A stretch of 64,000 nt of DNA from Stenopsyche tienmushanensis (Eukaryota > Arthropoda > Insecta > Trichoptera > Stenopsychidae): contig WACJ01000007.1 in NCBI GenBank assembly GCA_008973525.1, positions 372,001 through 436,000 of the forward strand. The letters run 5' to 3'. Position numbers and translations under genes: made by a program. The notes under the pieces were generated by a model. The model was not told the DNA's origin. It did no database searches and saw nothing but the letters and a program-made list of their open reading frames with translations. Numbering within the stretch: the first letter of the stretch is position 1; each line of letters opens with the position of its first letter. This document shows positions 48,001-61,282 of the stretch, in pieces.

Positions 48001-49643
48001 GTTAGTGGCAAAATAATAATTTTACAGGAATAAATGAATAATTTATAAACATTGTTCAGTATCGATATTTCAAACAATTTAAGTGGTCGTAACTCAATCA
48101 TATGTTGTGTTCAAGTCTACAGATATGGCTGGCAGCCACATTTTTAAAAACATGTTATGAAAAATGTCTCATAAAATAGACTGAACAGCCATCAAATGAT
48201 AGGTAGAAATTTTCAAAACAACATAGTTTGCACATTAGCAGTGTTAAAGGAAGAATTACTGGATTTTAATGAAATTCTACTTTAAAAAATCAGGAAAATT
48301 GGATTTACAATTCAATGTTAGGAGAATGTTTGCATAAAAAAATGTTTTTATAATATAGGTTTATTTATCACTTAACTACAGAATTTAAGACTTATCTTAA
48401 TTATAAAATGAAAGTATCACTATAAGAGTATAGTGCACAGCTGAAAAATATTATCAACTTCTCGTTTTTTTTTCATCGTTTACATGAATCAATCATATTA
48501 CGATTTCGTGAAAAACTTACTTAAAATATTATCAAATGTTTAAATTATATTTAAGGTACAACAGTACTGAAATACATCGTATGCAATGACAAGAAAAGTA
48601 ATATCACACAATTGAAAGAAATTAAATGCTGCATGATAAGGTCGTTTTGTTTGGCGTCATCACATAAAAATGCCATTAAAAAACATCTGTACAGAGATTT
48701 TACATTTTATCTCTGTTCATAAAAAAAATAAGACAATATTGAATTTGATGATCTTTTAGTATGTTACTTATGCTATTAAGAATGAACATTATTACGTTAC
48801 AGTGCGTGGGGCGATGGAATATTTCTCGCAATTCAAACAGCAGCAATAGCAGCTTTGGTCCTTTTCTATGGCGGCAAACAGAGTGCTGCGGTTGTATATA
48901 TTATTGGATATTGTGGGTTGTTGTCGATTTTGATGAGCGGACTGACTCCTTTATCAGTACTATGGGCGCTGCAAGCTTGCAATATTCCAGTGGTATTTGT
49001 GGGAAAGGTAAATATGCATTTATCTCAATTGCATTGAATGAATGCTCGCATATAACTAAACATTCATTTGATTTTTTGCTTTTCCTAAAAAATAAAATAA
49101 AACTAATTTACATGAAATAATTGACAATGCCTGAGAAACTTAATTTTTAGTCATGCAGTCATTGCTCGAGATGACAAAGAAAAGCATGAATTTCATGCAG
49201 GTTTTGCTCTATAAATTTCCCTCATTATTTAACGAACTTATTCCAGTCAAACATGTTATCTTTTACTCTACGTTAAAAATATTTCTTTACTACCTTCCTA
49301 ACATTACTTTTAATAAAATGAGAGCACACTAAACACAAAATTAAAAATATAAAGATTCAATTATATAGTTAAATTTTATCTTTTTCAGATGATACAGGCA
49401 TTCACTAACTACAAAAATGGCAACACCGGTCAATTATCAGCTGTAACATGTATGATGTTGCTATTCGGTTCAGTGGCACGAATATTTACATCAATTCAAG
49501 AAACAGGCGATAGCGTCATGATCCTGACTTATATTATAGCTAGTTCAGTCAACTGTTTGATTGTTAGTCAATTGCTATGGTATTGGAATGCCGACAAGAC
49601 GAAGAAAAAACCAAAGCAGTCGAAAAGACCAAAAAAAGACTGA
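45073..49643 (+). CDS. MPDU1: Mannose-P-dolichol utilization defect 1 protein homologue, 4 exons
   Basis: PQ-loop membrane protein of the ER, required in animals for the use of dolichol-phosphate-mannose and -glucose in N-glycan, GPI-anchor and C-/O-mannosyl synthesis. Exons 45073-45157, 46163-46361, 48803-49007, 49389-49643 (phases 1, 2, 0), 247 aa, the same length as human MPDU1. Seen: hydrophobic segments throughout, the first PQ motif in SIMVKVPQILKIA, the second repeat (ALQACNIPVVFVG, where PQ is not kept), the conserved NGHTGQLSA-like stretch (here NGNTGQLSAV), RIFTSIQETGD, and a lysine-rich tail KTKKKPKQSKRPKKD that could act as an ER-retention-like cytosolic end (inference). Divergent from ARGLU1 and convergent with the TTC14 homologue. 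Poly(A) signal AATAAA at 49823-49828. Identification certain; a non-coding upstream exon cannot be excluded. Confidence 0.96.
46850..47430. other. GC-richer insert in MPDU1 intron 2
   Basis: Stands out from the AT-rich intron. Short + frames at 47235-47446 without motif. Probably an unclassified repeat. Confidence 0.35.
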
Positions 49644-49828
49644 TTCAAAACACAGAATCAAAAAGTATAAAGGGATACTTTAAACATATTTATGTTATAA
49701 TAAGCAATATAGTGGATGTTGATGATTGTTTTATGGTTTATTTTCATGTTTCCTTTATTGTTAATGGGAAATTGTGTTGTGATTAAATTTATTGTAAAAC
49801 AGTCACTGAATTTTATAAGTTAAATAAA

Positions 49829-50730
49829 TAATAAAAGTAAACTTTTGTAAAAAAAAATCCAATCTATTATATTTCAACTATTGTCGTTTCATTTATATTT
49901 TTCCAAGAGAATTTGGATTTAAAACATAATGCATTTATAAACTTATTTTTAACTAAGAAAAAAATCAACAAACACAAAAATCGTAAAATAGGATTAAAAT
50001 GAGTTATTTTATTTTTGTATATCGAACGATGAAAATTAGGGATGTGGCATAGAGTTCCAAATGTATTTGTGATTCCAAATATGTAATAAAAAGAAACCTT
50101 CACAAGTGGACAATAATCGAGTTATTAAATACGATGGACAAACATGATGAAATTTTAACAACCATTGCTACAAATTTACAATATAAATGAGAACTCTACG
50201 TATGTTTAAAAATAGTCTAAATATAACTAGTCTATCTAATAAACTTTAAGCATAATTATACAAAATCCCTCAATTCAAATGACACTATTACACGTTATCA
50301 ATTTTAAATTTGGCAAGAATTTACCATATTTACGAGTATTTTTAAAAGAGACTGAAACTTAAAAAGGAAGACGTAGAAAATAATTAATTTGTATATTTTT
50401 TTATTTATGAGAAATTACACAATTTAACAAAATATACAATTGTGACAATGTGCAAGCAACTTGTTATAAACCAAAAACACTACACTGAGTGCAGAAGAGA
50501 TCACAATTATTCCTTGGTTGACCACATAAAAAATACTAACAATTGCAGTGTCACAGAAATTATCTTATAGAATAATTATTATTGCAGCTAATTTGTGAAT
50601 ATTCAATATTCCTATGTGTATTGTGAAAGGTAACCGAATACATAATTGGAACATGATGGTTAAAATTTACACACGTTAAAATAGTTATTACAACATAAAT
50701 GAGAATAAAATAAGCAAAACTATTAGATTG
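49829..50730. other. Tail-to-tail spacer MPDU1 / TTC14
   Basis: Only 1.09 kb between the two stop codons; the 3' UTRs probably fill most of it. No other gene. Confidence 0.5.
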
Positions 50731-53700
50731 TTAATTATCGCCTTTGGAAGGAATAGAATCAGCACCCTTATCTTGATCACCACCTCCGCCATGTTCTCCA
50801 TTATCAGCCCATTTTCCATCATATTCTTTTCTGTCCACATAGCGAGTTTCTTCTTCGTATTCGCCTTCACTCCTTCCTCCGTCGCGCTCAGAATACCTGA
50901 TTTGACAAAATAATTAAAAATAAATAAATTGTTTAACGGTTTGCTAGGTAATATATTATTTTATTTGAAACTTATTAATGGTTTATATTCTACTCTAATT
51001 TCAAATGAATAAGATCGTTTTAATTACCTTTCAACTTTGTCCTTTTCCTGGTGTCTTCTGTTTTCTTCTGGTGAATAGCTACGGCTATGTCGCCTGTCTG
51101 GACTCCGGGATCTAGAGAAGCGAATGCGACGGTCTCTATAGTCACGATAGCCACCTCTGTTTTTGAAAGAATAGAATATTTATAACATTTTCACAAACAT
51201 TTCTGATTCTGTATATCTTTTGTATTACAAAAAATGCAATCACCTGAAGGGTCTACCACGATTATTTCCTCTTTGACGAGATCTAAACGGACGAGAGCGA
51301 CCTCGGCCATCACGCCAATCAAATCGGCGATCATCTCTGCGGAAATTGTCCCCACCTCCTCGTGATCCACGACCTCCGCGTTGGCCATAAGGTTGGAATC
51401 TTGGTTTGTAATAGGTACCTCGGTCATATCCACGACCACCGCGCCATCCTCCTCGTCTATTGATACGACGAAATCTACAATTTCATAAGTAAAAATATGA
51501 GAATCAAAATATTTACATAACGGGAAAATCTTAAATCATAGAAATTATTCTCACCTGTCTCTGGACATTGACCGTGATCTGGAACGTGAACGCGATCGAC
51601 TGCGACTTCCAGGGGATCGACTACCCTCAGAGCGAGATACGGGTGATCTTGAACCTGGAGAGCGACTGCGACGCGCATGTCGCCTAGATCCTGAAGATGA
51701 ACTTCTGGAAGCTGTCGATCGAGAACGGTACTTTCGTGGTCGTGATCGACTCCTGGAATTCCTCTTTCTGGGTGATTTTTTATCATGTCTGTCATCATTC
51801 TCTCCCATTGATGAATCACGTGATCGACTTCTGCCAGGAGGAGATCTGGGTCGTCTGCCACGTGGTTCTGGTGGCCTCGGGCGTCCACCTGAGGGCTGTC
51901 CAGGTGGTAGAGGTACTGATATTGGTAAAGGCCCAGTAGTTTCACCTTCTTGCACTAAACGGAATGAACCAAACTTATCCAACACAACGTTCTTCATCGG
52001 AGGTCTTGGAGGCTACATAAAAAAAAGGTTACTTTAGAATGTAAATTAATTAATGATTATATTTTGTTGATGCATTAATAGTTTTAAAACATGCAAAAAC
52101 TGATAAATCAGGAAATTACCTCTTCAGTTCCAGGTGGGTCAGGTTCAGAAGGATGCTTAGCAGGTGCAGGTTCTTTAAGTGCCATAGCACGCCTCACACT
52201 TATGTTCTTATCTTCCGGAGACAAATTTGATTTCTTCCCTTTAGAAGAATTTTGATTTTCAGATGCACCAACATCTGATTCATCACTGCTCTCATCAAAA
52301 GCATACGCTTTACTGTCATTTTTATAAGACTGTTTTGATGAAACATCTTTTTTCTTGGGCCTGAATAATAATAACGAATGTAAATAAAACGTAACATTTA
52401 AAAGAACACCTATTTTATTATAAAACATTTCTTACTTCTCCTTTGATGTGTTCATGTGCATTTTAACTTTTGGTCGATCACTCGATATATCCTCAGGACT
52501 GATTGACCTGGAGCGATTAAAATTATCACTACCGGGTCTTCCATTATCTTGACGACCTGCATCTTTTTCCACTTTGGCGTAATATGCTGTGAGTTTCGAT
52601 TCCAATGCTTCTAAATCTGGTATGTCTTCTAATATTCTATGAAAAAGAAAAACTCTTAGTTGTAGAAATAAATTATTATGTTTTTATTTCCAGTATCCCA
52701 TTTTTCTTTAATGTATATTGTTCCACAATAAGAACCTGACTTTCTACAGATGATGCTATTGAAACAGAATTGTCTGTTTAATTGTAATGTTAAAACTGAA
52801 AATGTGTATCAAAGATTATTAAGTTTGATGTCATAAAAAGCCACGTCTAAAATTTTTGAACAGTTTGAGGGTAGCTGTATTTTTCCAGGTTACTTATTGA
52901 CTTAAGATTTAAAAAAAATTAAAAATACCATGCATGATATATAAGATATTTCATAAAAATGCATTTTTTCATCAATTTCTGCAATATACCTTTTATCTGA
53001 GCCACCTTTTTTGTCATACTCTTCACCTTCGGGACTCAAGTCTTTCTTGCTACGACGTTTCTCATCATTTGGTTTATGAGATAATTCCTTTCTATAAAGT
53101 ATAAGAATAAATTTAACGTATATAGCTGCAAATTGTAATACAATCTTGATAAAATTGATATGAAATGCTAAAATGTTGTCAGCAATGCCTATAATTACAA
53201 ACCCTTATCAAGAAGTGATTTCAAAAAATTGAATTAAGTAATAAAAAGTGCTTTATAAAATAAAGACTTTCTATCAATTAATATTTACTCTCGCACTTAA
53301 CTCTGTTAGGACAAGATTTTAAGTTGATTCAACTCACCACTTTCATAAAAAATAAAACTTGCTATTAGAAAGAAAATTAATATGTTCATTAATTACCAGA
53401 CCATGGAAAAAAATTATACATATAGTTGAATCATCAATTAGGTGGCATTTTGGAAGTTTATTTCTAGATAGATAATCATATATATTTGTATTCAATTATT
53501 CCAACTGAGGATGATACAAACATTAAGAATTATTAAATAGTATCATGAGGACTAAAAGGTAATCAAAACTTTCATATGCTTATGAAGCTGCAATGTGATA
53601 ATGTGCTTATAAAAATTAATGTAAACGTAGATAGAAAAAATCAATACTTTCTCAAGAGATAAAATTTGTGTTAAGTCAAGTGTCTCAATGATCCAAAATT

Positions 53701-56700
53701 CATACATAGATGTCTATAAGTTTTGATTATTTTTCAGTCCCTCAAATATTAAAGACATTTTATTTAATTTTTATTATCATAATTTTCTCTATTACCCATA
53801 CAAAAGAAATAAAGCTTAATTGACCCTAGCATCAAGTGATTTATAGCCTTTTAGATTTATTGCTACTATTGTACATAAAGTGTAGAAGTGCATAGCACAC
53901 TACACTATAAAACAACGATAAGGGCATAATAATATCATTGTTTGTTTATCTTAAAATGCTATTATAAGTTTTAATAATGTTTGAATTTTTCGCACATTTT
54001 AGGTAGATTTTTACGTCCAACATATTAGGGAAAGAGATAAATTACCTCTTTAATACAATGTACATTTAAAAATATCATATATTTCATTCTAGAATAAAAT
54101 AGCGATAGGGTAAATAATAAAAAAAATGGTTACATTTTTCAAAACGATTTGGGAAAAAGTTTACCACACAATATTTTTTTTAAATAATATGTTACAGATT
54201 ATAAGCACTAATTTGTACACTGCTGCTCATTACTGGGAATGAGGCATCTAGTAGCCAAGTCAAGCCTCTATTTGCTCACTCAAAAATACAACTCGAAGAC
54301 TAGAGGCTTCCAATAAATAGCTAATAAATATTTTGTTTCCACCTAAAACTAAAAATATTAAAACCATAATGCAAAAGCGATTTAGTATATAACGATGGAA
54401 AAACAAAATGCCTACGTTTCAGGTTGCGTTATTGCATGAGTGGGTGCTATCAACAGCCACCTGACAATGTTTTTATATGGTTTAAAAAATGATAGTTATT
54501 TAACACTTTTCAATATTAAAAATAATACAAATTGAACAATCACAAGAAAAAAAAATTACCTCAAGGCATCTCTGAACTTTTTGTCGCTCATATTTTGATC
54601 AAAATCACGGAGGTAATCACCACTAGCAGTTGAATTACGCTGCGCAAGTTTCGCTTTACGTCGCTCTTCCCGTTCTCGCTCCTTACGCTTCCTCTTAGAA
54701 TCCTTTTTATTTTTTCTGTTAAATGAAAAACAAATGTAACAGAAATACGAAAATTAATTTGTCAAGGAATATGAAAATGGAAGGGCATCAGATTTTAAAC
54801 TGTATAATTAATAAATATAATTGGCTATAAAACTGTGTCAGTATTTGAGAAAGATAAAAATTATATCCCATTACAATATTTAAAAATATGACAGTCCAAC
54901 ATGGACCAAACATGCTAAAATGAAAAGATTTGACAATGTTTTATCCATTCATTAACATGTTTAACACAATCATATAAAAAAGAAAATGTCCAATGTACTT
55001 TGTTTTAATGTATGTGTGAAAACACGTGGAACGGATTATTATTGTTGTTATAACTATATTTATCGTCAAATATATAAAAAATAATAATGAAGCAGAAAAA
55101 ACCTTTTTCCCCTTACTGTTAATGTTTTTGATACAAATTCAGAGTGAATTTTATTTTATTTATATATTTTCAAGAGAAACTTACAGCTAGTACAAAAATG
55201 AGAGTAATTTTAAAGATTTTGTCATCAAAACCCATTAAATTTCAATTGCAAAGAAAATGTTGTTTGTAAAGAGATATTATTTTTAGCATGCAGATCTGAT
55301 ATGATGACTGTGATCTCTATTAGAGATACAATATCACTTTGCAATCGGTGCTGAATAATGTTAGATAATGATGATAATTTTGATTAAAAAAATGTAGGAA
55401 AAATTGTTACTAATTAACCCTTTGCGGACGCGTATTAAATTTGGACATGGGTGTCATACTGATCGGAATTAATTTCCATTGAAAGAGCACTGATCCATGG
55501 CATGCAAGATTATGAAGGAAAAACAAGATATCAATTCTTTATTAAACATTGGATGTATGTTTCGACCAGCAGTTCTTAAACTGGGGTCTGCAGACCTTTG
55601 GGGGTCAATGAATCTATTACCGGGGGTCCGCAAAAATAAGAAATTTTGCTAAAGAAGGGGTCCGCAGACTACATAAGTTTAAGAACCACTGGTTTAGACA
55701 ATAATGTGTTTCAATAACATGTTTTTATTTAAAAAGCATATTTTTCCATTGAGTGATATCTTTGAAAGCAGTGTCTCCAATATGCAGTCCTGGTTTTCGA
55801 CTACACTTCTTTCGGTGACTTTTTTGCCATTTACGAGTATTATTTTGGAATATCTTAACAGGCAAGAATGCCTAATTGCAGTTAAACATAATTTGTAAAG
55901 CTTTATTTGAAATTCTGCAAAGTATCTCCGAAGCGTGTCAATTTCTTCACTCTCAAATGGCGACTGACTTGCCACGGTGTTTTGCGACTGCATTTTTCTA
56001 ATATTGAGTTTAGTTATCTCTGATTTGTCAGGGCAATGTTTTGGTTCGTGATAAGGTCACTTAGGTACTTAAGAGCATTCAGAGAAGTTATAAACTGATA
56101 CATGAATGAATAGAGTTAAGATTCGCACGGTTCTTTGTTGTGGTGGCTGAGAGCAGACATATGATCGGAACGGTAAAAAAAACTATGGGGGCTGAGAGTA
56201 GACAAACAACCGCAAAGGGTTAACAAGTAACATATTTTTATACCAATTAACCTTTTCCAATCATAGTTTTTTAAAAGTTATAGTCAGTGTCAACTTTTGT
56301 CAACAGGTCATACTTGAACTTCATACTTGAAATTTAAAATTAAAGGTGGTTTGTGATATATAGTAATTTTTTTTTAAAAAGTTTTGTATAGTAATACTTC
56401 AGCATCAGAATATGACACTCAATTAAGAATTAGATTACATAAAGTGCTTACTTGGATTCTTTCTTGGCCTTTCTGCGTGCCTTGCTACTTTTTTCGTGTT
56501 CCTGCGTGCCAAGTTCTTGCATTTTTCTGTCTCGCTTGTAACGAGCAGTCTCTTCTAAGAAATTGCGTACTTTGTCCTCGTAGTCGGAATCTTCTTTGGT
56601 CATTTCCAAGAATTTACGAACCTATAAACAATATATTTTTTTAAACAATGGAAAATGTAAAAGTGATATTTAGCTCTTTTCAGATTTAGGTCAAGTTCAG

Positions 56701-59700
56701 ATTCTCAGATAGCCAAATTGATATTTATTGAAGGAGAGATTAATTTATTTAACTTGCTTAATTTTTAAACAAGTTAATTTCTTTGTCTCTAAAATAAATT
56801 GAATGAAATATAACCTTCATCTCATAATCTAGATCTTGAGGGGGAAGGTGGGTCGCTGCAGGCTGTGGCTCAACAACTTGCGGTGCAGAACCTTGCTGTT
56901 GACCACCCCAACCATAAGGGTGATTAAATTGAGAATTATGACTCTTATCCAGGGAAGAATCAATCATAGCCATTCTTTTACTGAGTGGCGATAATGAACG
57001 TTGTTTTTTTGCCCTCGATCGAGATCTTCTTTTTTTCTTGTGATGTGGTCCTTCTGTGTCTGAAAATAACGATATGAAAAAATCATGTTGCAAAATTATG
57101 GTTACGATATAAAAATATTAAGAATTTATAAGGATATCGTGGAACACCAACAACTTTACATATAGTTTGTAATAAAACTGAATTAGACAACAGTTGACCC
57201 TCCTATAGTCACGGGGCATTAAAAATTGTGTGAATCGATCAAGTTGATGATAAATGCTTCGACGGCTATAAAAGTACGGTCTTGTTTTTCAAATGTTATA
57301 ACGAAAACATAATTATCAAATATAGGAGGGATCGCCACTAAAAAGCGACGATTATATGAGGAAAGTCAGTATTATTGCAGGGTCGACTTAATCATGTACT
57401 CAATTTAATAGCTCATCTAATGTTAAGTATGAGATCTGGATTCATAGCCACTGTTATTTTTAAGCATTAAATATACTCTAATTGGTTCATGTTTGATAAA
57501 TTTTGTTTCATCACTAAATGCACATTTTTACTATATTAAGTTTACAACGCTCTTAATGATGAAAAATCTTACCGCTAGAATCAGTAGTTGAGCTTGAAGA
57601 TTCTGAACTTGTACAGGAAGTAGAAGAGTCACTTGAGCTGCTACTGGAACTGCTAGATCGATGCTTCTTTTTACCTTTTCCTTTCTTTTTCTTTTTGGCT
57701 TTTTTGTCTTTTTTTTCAGTTAAATTTAGTAATTGCTTCAGAGTTTCCTTCATTTCATATCCTTTAGTGAGGCCAGGCAGAAGCAGCTCTCCAGGTTCGA
57801 TGAGTGGTTTTGTCGAATTAGTCTTGCTTTTTAAAAAGTCAAGAGAACTTTTAGCTTCTTCGTGAAAAGGTATTATGGCCAGACAATCTTCATATGCCTT
57901 TTGTGCTTCAACTAATTTGTTCTCATCTTCATAGCTTCTTCCCAGAGCTACTAGAGTTTCACCCATATATTTTCTTGCATTCGCATGACTAGGATTGAGT
58001 TTAAGCGATGTTTCAAAGTCTTCGATGGCCTTTTTGAAAGTACCACTGTTCGCATAGAGAGCGCCTCTAGCTACGAGTCCTTCTACGTTTCGCGGGTCAA
58101 TGCTCAGTGCTTTATTCAGACATTGAAAAGCTTCAGTATGCCGACTAGCCTTGAAGTGTTCGATGCCTTCGGCGACAGATCTGAATGCCCATTTGCTCGC
58201 TTGCGTTTGACGAAGTTCATCGGCGTAGTCTTGGGGAGGAAATCCACCTCTGCAAAAATAATAATAAAAATACAAATCTAAATTACAAGTAATATGTGCA
58301 AAATTTACTCAAAATAATAAAAAACACACCTTAAAGATAGGAAATTAGAACAGTGTATAGAGTTAAGTCCGAGAGTATCAGACAAGTAAGCAACGCAGTT
58401 AGGGTTGTTAAAGCCCGGACTCTTCTCCAAGACGACTTCATAGTTCTCCCCCTTTGTATCAACTGTTTTTCTGTGAATCAAGATTGGCTTAGAAATCGTG
58501 TTTAAAACATTCTTCTTAAATTCAATATCAAAATGTATTGTATCAATTAATATTTTTAGTAATCAAAGGACTTCTACAATTTTATTCTTAGTACATTTGA
58601 AATTTTACAAAAGATTAGATTAAACCAGATTCTGAAAAAAATTGCAAATGGAAAATGATATGAATATTGAATGAATTATGGTAAAATTGTCAAGCACAAG
58701 TGTAAATTCCGCTCCACTTGAGGGCGGAACATAAATATTTATCTTTAATTGAGACATGAACATACAACATTGGTAAATTGTTTAATGTAGTCTTATTTCC
58801 ACTTCCCATAATTTTTATTATGGCAAGTAAAAATTTTGTTTACTTATGATGAAAATAAAGGATCCATTAGAAAAAGAGTATACAAAAACTTAAAACAAAG
58901 AGCAATAATGACACCCTGCTTTTCTCACCTTTTATCATATAGAATTTGAAAAAATATGGCAATCTATTCAGATCTATGGATCAATATGATTTTCCACACA
59001 CACACATATAAAATTGTTTTCTCAAAAGACTTCCAAAAACGATTAAAATAGTAAAATAATGGGTCTGCAAGATTGGTCGCAGTGTGTGTTTTATAGGCAC
59101 CGCAATTGATGTTATACCTAGAAAAAAGATTCCCTACGCGATCAAGTTTTTCATGATCAACATTGTATGTCGTATATGTCCTCCTGAGCAATATAAATAT
59201 CCTCCTTAAGGCAGCTTTTAAAAATACAATGGTCATAAGACGATGACTGGCATAAATTTAAGCTTCCAATCTCACTTTATAAAGATAACATATTAGTCAG
59301 GTTACTTTTGCATTCGTACATTGCTGAAATGTTAAATTTGCATTTAATCATGTGTCCAAAAAATACTTTCAACAGAATTCTGTCTTCCCGCAAAACATTA
59401 AATATTTATATAAAATGACCGATGGATTTAACTTAGCGATTATTAGAAACTCACAATTTAATAAATGAATAAATATAAAATAAAAGTTATAGTTTAAATA
59501 TTGATTTCAAAAATCCGCATTTGTTTATGCAAAAATATATATGTATATATTTGTTAAATATATCATCGAAAAAAGTGAAAGACTGATTAAACAATTGTGA
59601 AAAATATGTTTTAGATTGCAACAAAAAGACAAAATAAGCCTGTTATGATAAATTTCATATTATTTCCATTTTTATATTTTTTATGATAAAAATAAAATTC

Positions 59701-60856
59701 ACCTTCACTACATGATGCTATATATTTCATTTTATCATATAATTAAAAGATGTGTTTGTAATAAATGCCATTGGACAATGAAATGTTCATTTAGAGTATT
59801 TTTTTCATCTTGCTTCAGAAATACTTTTTTAATGATCCATTTTTTATATTATGAATATTGCGTGTGCCGTGGCAATTTAATTAGCAGGCATATCATGTAA
59901 GGATATCATAGTTGTAATGTACTTCTTCCGTTACGACATCTTTCTCTCTTTTCAAAATAGCTTGATCCATATATTAACTGACTATTCTACATCTGTTATA
60001 AAGCTTTGCGCTTGTGTTTCTTAATCCTTGTTCTTGCTTTAATACTCCAGACTTTATATTTTATACATTATCTGCAGAAATCTCAAGGGGAAGGAATGTT
60101 TAATTACGGTACTGACTTTTAGTTCATGATTGTAAGAAAAATATAAATACAAATTACTTACAAAATATATTAGTAATTTGACAGTATCCATAATTTAAAA
60201 TTTAAAAATTCCATAAATACCAGGTGCAATAAAATACAAATCGATACATAAAAACATGAATTATGTAATACATACTTGTAAATCTGAGGTAAATCATCAG
60301 AACTGACAAGTCCCAGTGGTGGTTTGGGACTAGGATCGTCAGGAGCCCTGGTGACACCTTTCATGCCACAGGATATTTTGTCTGTGTCAGGAATAACTTC
60401 AAGAACTTCACAGCAAACTGTGTCATTCAATACATAGCTGCGAGTTGCATTTTTCTTGTCTACAGCTGGAATTATACTGGATACTGGTACATATGCCTAG
60501 AAATTATTGAAATAATCATGTATTTAATGGACACTCTCAGAAATAATTTATTAGATGCAATAGAATTATTTTTACACACCTTTATATTTATGTCTGCAAC
60601 ATATTGGAAATTAGGTCCAGCAGTACACAAAACTTTTAACATCATTCCACTGGCATTTCTGTGCATTACTGATCCAAAGATCAATTCACCAGTTTGGATG
60701 TTCTAGAATTAAAGAGTTGTTTTAATATATTTGAAGTATATTATAATTTTTGTAATCTTGTTATAAAATATTTACTTACTTCAAAAAAATGTCGTAGTCT
60801 TGCAGGTTTATCAGCATTCAGAAATGTCTCGAAAGGAGGCATAACAGCATAAATGT
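50731..60856 (-). CDS. TTC14: Tetratricopeptide repeat protein 14 homologue with RS/RGG tail (5' end missing)
   Basis: Exons in coding order: 60856-60780, 60702-60580, 60496-60276, 58470-58330, 58249-57573, 57059-56815, 56621-56452, 54715-54560, 53091-52990, 52636-52436, 52360-52120, 52012-51555, 51474-51244, 51156-51028, 50896-50731; all junctions hold phase; 1111 residues from the first exon seen. Order: [12 protein letters not shown] (shared with vertebrate TTC14), an S1-type RNA-binding region (TGELIFGSV ... ISCGMKGV), TPR repeats ([25 protein letters not shown], split here as [12 protein letters not shown] then [11 protein letters not shown]), a [10 protein letters not shown] and poly-Ser stretch, then a charged tail, an RS domain ([12 protein letters not shown]) and RGG-like repeats ([12 protein letters not shown]). 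The family role is poorly known; S1, TPR and RS/RGG parts suggest RNA processing (inference). The first exon seen begins in mid-codon (needs one base from upstream) and the N-terminal 70-110 residues were not found. Possible poly(A) signal on the minus strand at 50400-50405. Confidence 0.92.
55414..56223. mobile_element. TTAA-flanked piggyBac-like MITE in a TTC14 intron
   Basis: TTAA at 55414-55417 and 56220-56223, TIR CCCTTTGCGG perfect at both ends. Inside the right end the phrase GGCTGAGAG-AGACA occurs twice (near 56145 and 56190), typical subterminal repeats. A minus frame at 55694-55993 (99 aa) has no motif I recognise. A hAT MITE is nested inside. Confidence 0.85.
55567..55691. mobile_element. 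125 bp hAT MITE nested in the TTAA element
   Basis: Ends CAGCAGTTCTTAAACT...GGTCTGCAGACC and (inverted) CAGTGGTTCTTAAACT...GTCTGCGGACC. Flanked by GTTTCGAC (55559-55566) and GTTTAGAC (55692-55699), an 8 bp target duplication with one mismatch. Confidence 0.85.
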
Positions 60857-61282
60857 CTAAAAAAAAAGTAGAAACAAAACATCAATATTAAACTAGTCAT
60901 TGGAACATTCAACATGATTTTACAATAATAATTATTTTCAAAGCTTCTTGATTTCTAGAAGAAAGGATCTCTTTGCATATTCTTTGAAAGATATAATTCT
61001 TAATGTAAAAGACTGAACCCTCTTGAAAGATCCAAGCGATTAACACATTGTATGCAGCTTAGGAGGATTACAATCCTTGGTGTGCCACTCGTTGAGCACG
61101 GATCAGTTGACGAAAAACTCACGACGATTAACATTAAAAAATCTGCTCCAAAATTTTACATCCATGCGATATTTCGTAACTTCACAATCAATTGAAGAGA
61201 CGATGGTACTAGCGTACCTAGAGCTTGGCTTCCAATTCAATCAAAAATCAAAGATCATACCAACAAATTCAACAGTGCAACT
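60857..61282. other. Upstream of first TTC14 exon seen, with a truncated TTAA MITE
   Basis: 61040-61131 starts TTAACACATTGTATGC and matches the left half of 62600-62884 (CCACTCGTTGAGC). 61273-61282 is the left target duplication of the SINE. No further TTC14 exon recognised. Confidence 0.45.

Noticed and set aside
51475..51945. 156-codon minus frame overlapping the RS exon of TTC14
   Set aside because: Shifted-frame shadow of the RS-coding exon; phase of neighbouring exons supports the other frame.
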